Of a stretch of 18,301 nucleotides of DNA, positions 1 through 7,167 are shown one piece after another. Within the stretch, counting starts at the first letter, position 1. The number at the start of each line of letters is the position of its first letter. Position numbers and translations under genes: made by a program. This DNA is from Armatimonadota bacterium (GTDB lineage Bacteria; Armatimonadota; Fimbriimonadia; Fimbriimonadales; ATM1): assembly GCA_003695835.1 (NCBI GenBank), contig RFHN01000051.1, positions 1 through 18,301 of the forward strand, given 5' to 3'. The notes below the pieces were generated by a model. The model was not told the origin of the DNA. It ran no database searches and saw only the letters and a program-made list of their open reading frames with translations.

Positions 1-168
1 GGATTCATGGTCTTCTTCGCGCTGTGCTGCCAATGTATGTCTACGCTGGCCGTGGTTCGGCGCGAGACGAACAGCTGGAAGTGGCCCGTCTTCATGTTCT
101 CCTATATGACGATCTTGGCGTACTTGGCAGCGGTCGGGATTCACCAGTTGAGTCGCCTCTTCGGCTAA
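1..168 (+). CDS. feoB: Ferrous iron transport protein B, C-terminal end (partial)
   Basis: This is the 3' end of a gene that starts before the window; 55 residues are visible before a TAA stop at 166-168. FeoB is the inner-membrane Fe(II) permease with an N-terminal G-protein domain. Only the end of the membrane part is seen here. The visible stretch has a hydrophobic helix with two closely spaced Cys residues (ALCCQC), then the loop STLAVVRRETNSWKW and a last hydrophobic helix (about residues 31-49 of the visible part). The xATLAVIRRETGSWKW-like loop followed by a terminal helix is, from memory, the usual end of FeoB in many Gram-positive, Bacteroidetes and Planctomycetes homologues. The GTPase domain cannot be checked. 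The downstream kinase starts 12 bases after the stop, so the two are probably cotranscribed. Confidence 0.85.
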   Translation, partial: GFMVFFALCCQCMSTLAVVRRETNSWKWPVFMFSYMTILAYLAAVGIHQLSRLFG

Positions 169-180
169 ACTTAGGGAACG

Positions 181-1902
181 ATGCGTCGCAAGCAACCTCG
201 TCGCCCGTGGCCCTCCCGCGCGCGTCCGAACACCGACCAGGCTCGCCTCGAGCAGGAATTGGTGGAGCTTCGCCAGCAACTGGCGGAAAAGGAAGCGGTG
301 ATCACGGCCATGCAGCGGATCGGAAGGGTGCTCGAACAGAGAGACCCGGGGCCGGAGGTGCTTTATGACCTTTTGGAGATTATTCGAGACGTCACGCACA
401 CCGACACGGCCCAGATCCTACTTCTGGACGAAACAGGAACGCGCCTCACGCTGGTTGCCGACACCGACGCGCCCGAGAAGTGCGGACGCGTGTCCATCGC
501 CGTCGGGCAGGGCATCACCGGTTGGGCGGTGGAGCACCGGCGTCCCGTCGTCATCGCGTCGGAGCCTTGGAACGATCCGCGATATCTGGAATACCCGGGG
601 TTGGAAGAGCGACACTGGCAAAGCCTTCTTTGCGTTCCGTTGATCGCGGGGGGCGAGTTGCTGGGGGCCGTCAACGTGCGCACGTTCCGCCCCTACGATT
701 ACAGCGCGGGCGAAGCCAACGTCTTGCAGAGCATCGCCGAACAGATCGCGCAGGCGATTCGGTACCAGTCCCGCGTGGCCACTCTCGAACGGCGCGCGCG
801 GAGGCTGGAAGCGGTCTCCGAGGTAGGCCAGGTCATCGCAGGAAGCCCCTATCTCGAGGAGATTCTTCAACTTCTCGTCTCGTTCGTTGCGGAGAGATTG
901 AATTACAAGGTGGTAACCGTTCGGCTTCTGGATGAGGCGCGCAAAGAGCTGGTCTTGCGAGCGACACAGTCCCAGAACTATGCGTACCGGAAGAAGCGCA
1001 GTATCCGGGTCGGGGAGAGCTTTGCCGGCAAGGCGGTCGAGCTTGGGCAGACGATGGTGTGCGAGGACATTCTCGCATCCGAAGAGTACATCGGCGCAGA
1101 GTTGGCAGAAGAGCAGGGGTTGCGCTCGATGGTGTGCGTTCCGATGTTCTTTCGGGACAAACCGATCGGCGTCCTAACCTGCTACTTGGACACCGTGCAC
1201 CGGTTCACCAAAAGCGAGATCGGCATCCTGGAGTCCTTGGTACGTCAGGCTGCCGTCGCGATCGAACACGCCAAGCTGCAGGTTCGCTCGACGCTGATGC
1301 AAGAGCTGCACCATCGCGTCAAGAACAGCCTCCAACAGATCGTTAGTTTGTTGCGCCTCGAACTCTCGGAGAAGACGGCGGGAAGCGTGGAGGAACTGAT
1401 CGAGGACAGCATTCAACGGATCCAGGCGATCGCAACCGTGCATGACCTTCTCAGTCGAGAAGACCTCGACCGGATCGGCGTCAAAGCCGTGGCGGAGACG
1501 TTGGCTCATCATTGCGCACAGAGTTTCATCGGCCGCAACATGGACATACGGATCTCCGTGACGGGAGAGGACTTTCCGATGAGCCCCCACCACGCCACAC
1601 AGGTCGCGCTCATTCTCAATGAGCTTCTGATGAACGCAGTCGGCCACGGTTTCCGCGACCTCAGAAGAGGTTCGGTTTGGGTGAAGATCGGCGTACAGGA
1701 TGAGAAAGCGTACATCCGCGTCTCGAACGACGGTCACCCCCTGCCGGAGGACTTCGATGAGAAGAAGGAAGGGCACCTGGGGCTGAAGATCGTGCGCGAG
1801 CTATCCCGTGCGGTCGGCGGTGGCTTCCGGATCGGAATGGAGAAGGGAAAGGTGGTGGCAACGGTCGCATTTCCCATCACGCGCGCCTCGGAAGAAACCT
1901 AA
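181..1902 (+). CDS. Soluble sensor histidine kinase, GAF-GAF-HisKA_2-HATPase
   Basis: A 573-residue kinase with no membrane segment. An N-terminal basic stretch and coiled coil (about 18-53) precede GAF domain 1 (about 54-195) and GAF domain 2 (about 202-365). A HisKA_2-type dimerisation helix follows, with the motif ELHHRVKNSLQQ; His378, just before Arg379, is the likely phospho-acceptor. The HATPase domain (about 465-570) has an N-box NELLMNA at 480-486 and a shortened G-box GHLGLKIV at 531-538. HisKA_2/HWE kinases usually pass phosphate to stand-alone or ANTAR-type regulators, but none lies in this window. The GAF domains could bind a small ligand, haem or a metal centre; the sequence does not say which. 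The ATG at 181 has a weak AGGGA-like site just upstream, and the N-terminal coiled coil supports this start. It follows feoB by 12 bases, so a role linked to iron or redox state is possible but unproven. Its stop overlaps the stop of the convergent epimerase gene. Confidence 0.9.
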   Translation: MRRKQPRRPWPSRARPNTDQARLEQELVELRQQLAEKEAVITAMQRIGRVLEQRDPGPEVLYDLLEIIRDVTHTDTAQILLLDETGTRLTLVADTDAPEKCGRVSIAVGQGITGWAVEHRRPVVIASEPWNDPRYLEYPGLEERHWQSLLCVPLIAGGELLGAVNVRTFRPYDYSAGEANVLQSIAEQIAQAIRYQSRVATLERRARRLEAVSEVGQVIAGSPYLEEILQLLVSFVAERLNYKVVTVRLLDEARKELVLRATQSQNYAYRKKRSIRVGESFAGKAVELGQTMVCEDILASEEYIGAELAEEQGLRSMVCVPMFFRDKPIGVLTCYLDTVHRFTKSEIGILESLVRQAAVAIEHAKLQVRSTLMQELHHRVKNSLQQIVSLLRLELSEKTAGSVEELIEDSIQRIQAIATVHDLLSREDLDRIGVKAVAETLAHHCAQSFIGRNMDIRISVTGEDFPMSPHHATQVALILNELLMNAVGHGFRDLRRGSVWVKIGVQDEKAYIRVSNDGHPLPEDFDEKKEGHLGLKIVRELSRAVGGGFRIGMEKGKVVATVAFPITRASEET

Positions 1903-3002
1903 CTGGATGCGAAGCGGTCGCGGATCGCCGCCACGATCCGTTCCGCTGCTTTCCCATCGCCATAGGGATTCCGCACCTTGGCCATCTGCTCATAGGCTTT
2001 TTCGTCCTGCAGCAACCGAGAGGCACGCTCAAAGATTGCGTCGGGGTCCGTTCCCACCAGCATCGCAGCCCCAGCTTCAACGCCCTCCGGGCGCTCCGTT
2101 TCCTCGCGGAGGACAAGGACAGGCTTGCCGAGCGAGGGCGCCTCTTCTTGCACGCCTCCGGAGTCGGTCAGGACGAGCGTGCTCGCCTTCATCATGGCTG
2201 CGAATTCGGGATAGGCGGGCGGTTCGACGAGGAAGGCTCTCTCGTGGTTCAGCTCTGCCGTCAAGACTTCACGCACGACCGGGTTTCGGTGCATCGGCAC
2301 GACGGCAAAAGTATCAGGGAACTGTTCCAAAATCCGCTTCACGGCTCGAGCGATTCGGCGCTGAGGTTCGCCCCAGTTCTCCCGCCGATGAGTCGTAACG
2401 AGAATCATCCGCCCTTCTGCTGGCGGCTGATATGCCGAGACTCGCTCCAGGGTGTGAAGCAATGCGTCAATCGAGGTGTTGCCGGTGACGAAGATGTCCT
2501 TCTCCGGGACTCCCTCTCGACGCAGGTTGTCGGCCGCCCACTCCGTCGGCGCGAAATGCAGAGCGGCCACGAGCGAGGTTGCGCGGCGGTTGAACTCTTC
2601 GGGGAAGGGAAGCCAAACCGTGCTGGTTCGCAGCCCCGCCTCGACGTGCGCAAACGGGATTCGGCGGTAGAACGAGGCGAGGGACGCGACGAAGGTAGTC
2701 GTTGTGTCGCCTTGCGCCAGGACGACGTGCGGCTGGACCTTCGCGAGAAGTCCGTCGAGGCGCGTGAGAATCGCGCTCGTGAGATAGGCGAGGTCCGGTT
2801 TCTCCGGCATGACATCGAAGTTCTCGTCCACTTGGATCTCGAACGCGTCGAGGACCTGCGCGAGCATCTCGCGGTGTTGGCCGGTCGCTGCAACATGCGT
2901 CTGAATCCAAGACTCCTGTTTCAGTCTGTGGATGACGGGGGCGAGCTTGATCGCGTCGGGGCGGGTACCACAAACGACGAGCGCGCGTAGGGGATCGGCC
3001 AT
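1899..3002 (-). CDS. wecB: UDP-N-acetylglucosamine 2-epimerase (non-hydrolysing)
   Basis: A 367-residue cytoplasmic enzyme that interconverts UDP-GlcNAc and UDP-ManNAc, supplying ManNAc-type sugars for capsule, exopolysaccharide or teichoic-acid-like polymers. Family landmarks are all present: GTRPDAIKLAP near the N-terminus (residues 12-22), HGD-like QGDTTTT with Asp99, HVEAGLRT with Glu121, FPEEFNRR with Glu135/136, THRREN with His205, and DSGGVQEEAPSLGKPVL near the C-terminus. These Asp, Glu, Glu and His positions match the catalytic residues known from E. coli WecB and B. subtilis MnaA. The usual GTRPEAIK has Asp16 in place of Glu, a conservative change. Length is normal for the family (about 360-380). 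The gene is divergent from the glycosyltransferase gene across 48 bases. No Shine-Dalgarno sequence is obvious before the ATG, but an extended -10 element ends 8 bases upstream. Confidence 0.95.
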   Translation of the reverse strand: MADPLRALVVCGTRPDAIKLAPVIHRLKQESWIQTHVAATGQHREMLAQVLDAFEIQVDENFDVMPEKPDLAYLTSAILTRLDGLLAKVQPHVVLAQGDTTTTFVASLASFYRRIPFAHVEAGLRTSTVWLPFPEEFNRRATSLVAALHFAPTEWAADNLRREGVPEKDIFVTGNTSIDALLHTLERVSAYQPPAEGRMILVTTHRRENWGEPQRRIARAVKRILEQFPDTFAVVPMHRNPVVREVLTAELNHERAFLVEPPAYPEFAAMMKASTLVLTDSGGVQEEAPSLGKPVLVLREETERPEGVEAGAAMLVGTDPDAIFERASRLLQDEKAYEQMAKVRNPYGDGKAAERIVAAIRDRFASS

Positions 3003-3010
3003 TCGTCACG

Positions 3011-3019
3011 AGTATGGCA
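3011..3019 (-). promoter_or_regulatory. Candidate extended -10 promoter of wecB
   Basis: On the minus strand this reads TGC-CATACT, a TGn extended -10 followed by a -10-like hexamer, and the hexamer ends 8 bases before the wecB ATG. There is no good -35 and no Shine-Dalgarno site. This would start transcription at or within a base or two of the start codon, giving a leaderless mRNA. The same TGn-hexamer-N8-ATG spacing occurs before the kynureninase gene. A CATAAT at 3032-3037 on the plus strand could serve the divergent glycosyltransferase gene, with 13 bases to its ATG. Based on pattern only. Confidence 0.4.
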
Positions 3020-3050
3020 CGCAGGAAGGGGCATAATCCACGCCGACCCC

Positions 3051-4220
3051 ATGGCATGGACGGAGGAACCCACACCGGCGACGAGGGCGAGTGTCGAGTC
3101 CCGACCTCGACTACTCGTCGTGGGTCCGCTTCCTCCCCCTCCGGGGGGCGGAGAGACGGTAACCAAAGTGCTCATCGAGAGTTCGCTGAAGGAAAAGTAC
3201 GAACTCCGGCACTTCGACACCTCTCGCAGGGTGTCCAAAGAAACGATGGGTCATTGGACGCTCGCGAACGCGCGTTGGGCGCTCCGATACTACTCCCAGT
3301 TCCGAAGAGTCGTGCGGGAGTTCCGTCCGGACATCGTGCATCTGCCGATTGCGTCGAACAAACCCGCCACAATCCGAGACGCACTGTTCAGTGCAACCGC
3401 CGCGCGATACGGCGCAAAGATCGTTATGCACAATCATTCGGGCCACTTCGCCGAGCGGTGGGAGAAGGCGGGCAAGCTGTGGCGAGGCTTCGTTCGGAAG
3501 CACCTGTCTCGCGCGTCCGCAATGGTGTGCCTGACTCCCTTCTGGAAAGAGTTCTTCGATGGACTCCATATCGGCTTTCTAACGGAAGTTATCTACAACC
3601 CGGTCAACCCTGAGCTTGTCTCTTTGCTGGAGCGGATTCCGAGGGAGCGGGACGACGAGGTACGCGTACTCTATGTCGGCGCGATCTGCGAGCCGAAGGG
3701 AGTACCCGAGTTGATACGCGTAGCCGATCGGATCGCGGACAAGTTCCCGAACGTGTCATTCACCCTCGTCGGCGGACCGCAGTATCCCGGCCACTACGAA
3801 CGGATCATGGCCGTGCACGAGGCCCTGTCCAACCGGGAGCGGATTCGGTTCGTGGGGCCTCAGTTCGGCGAGGACTTGGCGCGGGCCTATCGTTCGGCGG
3901 ACCTGTTCGTGCTACCCAGTCACCATGAGGGTCTGCCGATGGTGATTCTCGAGGCGATGGCTGCAGGGCTTCCGGTTGTCGCGACGAGGGTGGGAGGGAT
4001 TCCCGATGTAATCCGGGAGGGGCAGAACGGACATCTCGTCGAGCCGCGGGACGAGGGCGCTCTCGAATCTGCCCTCGAAAAACTGATCCAATCGGCAGAC
4101 GAGCGCCAACGGATCGGGGAGAGGAACCAATCTGAAGCCATCGAGAAGTACAGCGCCGAAGCGTTTGCGGCGGCGTGTGATCGCCTCTATCAGCGGGTTC
4201 TTGCGGGAGGTCGAGGTTGA
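3051..4220 (+). CDS. Glycosyltransferase family 4 (GT-B fold, group 1)
   Basis: A 389-residue cytoplasmic or membrane-associated retaining glycosyltransferase, normally using a nucleotide sugar to extend a lipid-linked glycan. The N-terminal Rossmann-like half begins LLVVGPLPPPPGGGE (about residues 21-35), the glycine-rich acceptor-side loop typical of GT4. The C-terminal donor-binding half starts near residue 203 (VRVLYVGAICEPKG) and carries HHEGLPMVILEAM. In it Glu293 and Glu301 form the E-x7-E motif that holds the nucleotide sugar. No signal peptide or membrane helix is seen. The specific donor and acceptor cannot be predicted. It heads a plus-strand run with the heparinase-like gene (overlap TTGA at 4217-4220) and the nucleotidyltransferase, and is divergent from wecB, so it probably builds the same surface polysaccharide. 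The ATG at 3051 lacks a well-placed Shine-Dalgarno site. Confidence 0.9.
   Translation: MAWTEEPTPATRASVESRPRLLVVGPLPPPPGGGETVTKVLIESSLKEKYELRHFDTSRRVSKETMGHWTLANARWALRYYSQFRRVVREFRPDIVHLPIASNKPATIRDALFSATAARYGAKIVMHNHSGHFAERWEKAGKLWRGFVRKHLSRASAMVCLTPFWKEFFDGLHIGFLTEVIYNPVNPELVSLLERIPRERDDEVRVLYVGAICEPKGVPELIRVADRIADKFPNVSFTLVGGPQYPGHYERIMAVHEALSNRERIRFVGPQFGEDLARAYRSADLFVLPSHHEGLPMVILEAMAAGLPVVATRVGGIPDVIREGQNGHLVEPRDEGALESALEKLIQSADERQRIGERNQSEAIEKYSAEAFAAACDRLYQRVLAGGRG
4205..4210 (+). promoter_or_regulatory. Ribosome binding site fixing a TTG start
   Basis: GGGAGG lies 6 bases before TTG at 4217, inside the end of the glycosyltransferase gene. It supports the rare TTG start of the heparinase-like gene. 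That TTG shares bases with the upstream TGA stop (TTGA), so translational coupling is likely. Confidence 0.65.
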
Positions 4221-6082
4221 GCCTCAGGTGGAAACTGGCGCGCCTGCGCGCGATGGAGCCTCACGAGATCCTCCACCGGGCGCGGAATGCAGCGCGGGAC
4301 CGCTTCTTCCCGCCGGCATGGGAGACGTGGTCGCCGGAAGAGGCAGCTCGCCGTTGGGAGATCGAGGGCAACCTCGAAACGGTCAAACATCGGCTGCTTC
4401 GGTTGACACATCCCGTTCGCCCCTGCCCCTCCCTGACTCCGACGCTCGTCGAAGGCGAGGCGTTTCTGCGAGGGGAATGGAAGCTTTTCGGAAGGGAAGT
4501 GCGTATCGAGGATCCTCCGAACTGGCGCGCGAATCCCTTCGACGGCAGAGAATGGCCCGATGCGCCGTCGAAAGAGATGGATTATCGGAATTCGGAGAGG
4601 GCAGGGGGAGCCAAGTACGTCTGGGAACTGGGCCGCCTCACCTTTCTCGAGACCCTGGCTACCTGTTATGCGCTGACTGGCGACTCGCGTTACGTGGAAG
4701 TCTATGAGCGCATCCTGAAGGACTTCTGCGAAAGGAACCCGCTGGGTCGCGGAATCCATCACACGAGCGGGATTGAGCAAGCCGTTCGCAATATCACCAT
4801 TCTATTCTCCCTATCCACCTTGCTTCACGCGCAAGCGGAGATCCCCCAGGACGTGGTCTGCTCGGCGCTCGCTCTCTGCGCGCAGCAGGCGCTCCACTGT
4901 TGGACTCATTTGAGCGTCGGGTCGAGTGGCAACAACCACCTGGTCGCAGAGCTTGCCGGTACGGTCGTCGCCGGAGCTGCCATGCCTTTCCTTCCGGAGC
5001 TTGCGACCGCTGCCGAGCGGGCGTGGTCTCGCCTTCAGACAGCCGTTCCAGCTCAGTTCCATTCCGACGGCGTGCCCGCCGAGCAAGCGTTTCGCTACTT
5101 GCCGTTCGTGTGGGAATTGACACTTGCGGCCTGGCAAGCGGGTTCGCTCGACAAGCGTCCGTGGACGGCGGAGGCGAAAGAGATCCTGGTCAAGTCGCTT
5201 ACCTTTGCGAGGTGTTTTCGCCTGCCGAACGGTGAGTTGCCTCCTGTCGGGGACGAGGACGACGGACGGATTTTCTTCCCGGCTGAAGGCTTGAGCCGCC
5301 TGGACCTCGCCGGCAATGCGCTTGCCGTGCTGCTGGAAGCGCCGCGGCTTAGCCTCGACGCGCACGCATTGGCGACGTTGCTCTCGGGCGAAGAGGGGCT
5401 GAAACCGACCGCCGTCGAGGATGGAACGTATCAGTTTCCGGATGGAGGTTATACTTTGTGGCGTAGAGGGGCTTGGCTTGCTCTCTGGGATCACGGGCCG
5501 CTCGGGTTTGGTCGGATCGCGGCCCACGGCCACGCGGACGCCAACATGCTGGTGCTCTACCACGGGACCTCTCCGGTCCTGGCCGATCCAGGCACGTACG
5601 AGTACCACGGCGACGTGCAGGCGAGGGACCGATTCCGGTCTACCGCTTGGCATGGAACCGTGTGCTTTGGCGCCCGCGACCAGAGCGAGAACCTCGGCCC
5701 GTTCCTTTGGGGAGCGAAGGCGGAAGTGTCTGCGGCTGCGGGTGGCTATGAGGTTCGCTGGCACACGGGGGAGAGGCATTGGCGAAGAGTGGAGTTTCAA
5801 AGCGATCAGATTCAGGTGGAGGATCTGATCGCGGGCGCGGACGCCACGGTTGTCTTTCCCCTCGGCCCGGACATAGAAGCTTCGCTGGACGGCCCGCGTG
5901 CGACCCTCGCGCTTCGCAAGAGCGGAGTAGTCGCCGTTGTGGAAGCAGACGGAATCGAGGAGTGGCGGATCGAGCCGATGGAGTTTTCGCCGCGATTCTC
6001 GTGGAAGGTCCTATCGCAGAGACTTGTCGGAAAGGTCAAGGGGCACAGCGTCACTCTCGTCATCCGACTGGCCGAGCCGTAG
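4217..6082 (+). CDS. Heparinase II/III family protein (polysaccharide lyase-like)
   Basis: A 621-residue protein. The N-terminal heparinase II/III-type alpha/alpha toroid region begins MSLRWKLARLRAMEPHEILHR, the usual opening of this family in exopolysaccharide clusters, and includes GSSGNNHLVAEL with Asn239, Asn240 and His241. The C-terminal beta-sandwich domain (from about residue 400) carries AAHGHADANML (His437, His439, Asp441) and LADPGTYEY (Asp457-Tyr461), then FRSTAWHGTV, all hallmarks of the Heparinase_II_III domain. Characterised relatives cleave uronic-acid polysaccharides by beta-elimination. Cluster-associated members may instead trim, release or modify the polymer being made. No signal peptide is visible at the chosen TTG start, which is odd for a lyase acting outside the cytoplasm. 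The start is supported by GGGAGG at 4205-4210 and by the match of the first residues to the family. It overlaps the glycosyltransferase stop and precedes the nucleotidyltransferase by 23 bases. Confidence 0.88.
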   Translation: MSLRWKLARLRAMEPHEILHRARNAARDRFFPPAWETWSPEEAARRWEIEGNLETVKHRLLRLTHPVRPCPSLTPTLVEGEAFLRGEWKLFGREVRIEDPPNWRANPFDGREWPDAPSKEMDYRNSERAGGAKYVWELGRLTFLETLATCYALTGDSRYVEVYERILKDFCERNPLGRGIHHTSGIEQAVRNITILFSLSTLLHAQAEIPQDVVCSALALCAQQALHCWTHLSVGSSGNNHLVAELAGTVVAGAAMPFLPELATAAERAWSRLQTAVPAQFHSDGVPAEQAFRYLPFVWELTLAAWQAGSLDKRPWTAEAKEILVKSLTFARCFRLPNGELPPVGDEDDGRIFFPAEGLSRLDLAGNALAVLLEAPRLSLDAHALATLLSGEEGLKPTAVEDGTYQFPDGGYTLWRRGAWLALWDHGPLGFGRIAAHGHADANMLVLYHGTSPVLADPGTYEYHGDVQARDRFRSTAWHGTVCFGARDQSENLGPFLWGAKAEVSAAAGGYEVRWHTGERHWRRVEFQSDQIQVEDLIAGADATVVFPLGPDIEASLDGPRATLALRKSGVVAVVEADGIEEWRIEPMEFSPRFSWKVLSQRLVGKVKGHSVTLVIRLAEP

Positions 6083-6105
6083 GTTGTGTGCCAAGATAGC
6101 GGGCG

Positions 6106-7167
6106 ATGAAGGCTCTCATTCTGGCGGGCGGAAAGGGAACCCGTCTCCGACCCATTACGTACAGCATCGCCAAACAACTGGTGCCGGTGGCCAACAAGCC
6201 GGTCATCGAGTACGGGATCGAAGCGATTCGGGAAACCGGGATTGAGGAGTTCGGTTTCATCGTCGGAGATGCGGAGGCGGACATTCGAGCGGCTCTCGGC
6301 GACGGCTCCCGCTGGAACGCGCGGTTCACCTATATCCGCCAAGAGGCACCACTCGGTTTGGCACACGCTGTGGCGACGGCTCGAGAGTTTCTCGGCGAGA
6401 GCCGGTTCATCGTATTCCTCGGGGACAACTTGGTCAAGGGTGGAATCACGGAATTGGTGGACGAGTTCCGCCATGGGAGCGCCGATGCCTCGATTCTGCT
6501 CTGCGAGGTCCCGAACCCGCAGGAATTCGGCGTCGCGGAGATCGAGGGGGAGAGGGTTGTGCGGTTGGTGGAGAAGCCGAAGGAACCCAAGTCGAACTTT
6601 GCGCTCGTGGGGGTGTATCTCTTCACTCCCAAGATCTTCGAGGCCATCGAAGGGCTTCAGCCGTCCTTTCGCGGCGAGTACGAGATCACGGATGCGATCC
6701 AGGGGCTTATCGATCGCGGCTGCGATGTTCGCTTCCGAATCGTTACGGGTTGGTGGAAGGATACGGGAACGGTTGAGGCGATGCTCGATGCGAACCGCCT
6801 GCTGCTGAGCGACCTTGTGCCCGACTGCAAGGGGGTTGTGCGCGAAAGCCAAATCGAAGGCGCGGTGCAAATTGGGGAAGGGAGCCTGATCGAACGGAGC
6901 ACGATCCGCGGGCCTGTCGTCCTCGGTGCCGGCTGTGTGGTTCGGGACGCGTTCGTTGGGCCCTTCACGAGTATCGCCGATGACTGCACGATCGAAGGGT
7001 CAGAATTGGAGTACAGTATCGTGATGCACGGGTCCTCGCTGCTGCACCTCGCGCATCGGGTCAGCGGGAGCCTGATCGGGAGAGGGGTGGTCGTCGAGTC
7101 GAGAGCCGGTGCGCCGCGCGTTACCCGGCTGGTACTGGGAGATCATTCGAGCGTCCAGCTTCCTTAG
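6106..7167 (+). CDS. rmlA: Glucose-1-phosphate thymidylyltransferase, long form (RmlA-like)
   Basis: A 353-residue nucleotidyltransferase that joins a sugar 1-phosphate to a nucleoside triphosphate, most likely making dTDP-glucose for deoxysugars. The N-terminal domain has the signature LAGGKGTRLRPITYSIAKQL (residues 6-25), the LGDN motif near residue 105 with a metal-binding Asp, and VEKPKEP near 160. From about residue 240 a left-handed beta-helix-like region of hexapeptide-type repeats appears (for example GSLIERSTI, GPVVLGAG). This two-domain layout and length fit the long-form family (StrD-like and archaeal types) rather than the ~290-residue E. coli RmlA. Short-form RmlB/C/D partners are not in the window, so another sugar or nucleotide is possible. 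It is the last gene of the polysaccharide run, and its TAG interlocks with the stop of the convergent kinase gene. Confidence 0.88.
   Translation: MKALILAGGKGTRLRPITYSIAKQLVPVANKPVIEYGIEAIRETGIEEFGFIVGDAEADIRAALGDGSRWNARFTYIRQEAPLGLAHAVATAREFLGESRFIVFLGDNLVKGGITELVDEFRHGSADASILLCEVPNPQEFGVAEIEGERVVRLVEKPKEPKSNFALVGVYLFTPKIFEAIEGLQPSFRGEYEITDAIQGLIDRGCDVRFRIVTGWWKDTGTVEAMLDANRLLLSDLVPDCKGVVRESQIEGAVQIGEGSLIERSTIRGPVVLGAGCVVRDAFVGPFTSIADDCTIEGSELEYSIVMHGSSLLHLAHRVSGSLIGRGVVVESRAGAPRVTRLVLGDHSSVQLP

Noticed and set aside
2148..2990. Long plus-strand open frame (280 codons) opposite wecB
   Set aside because: Antisense shadow of a gene with full family motifs; its translation is rich in Arg, Asp and Glu with no recognisable domain.
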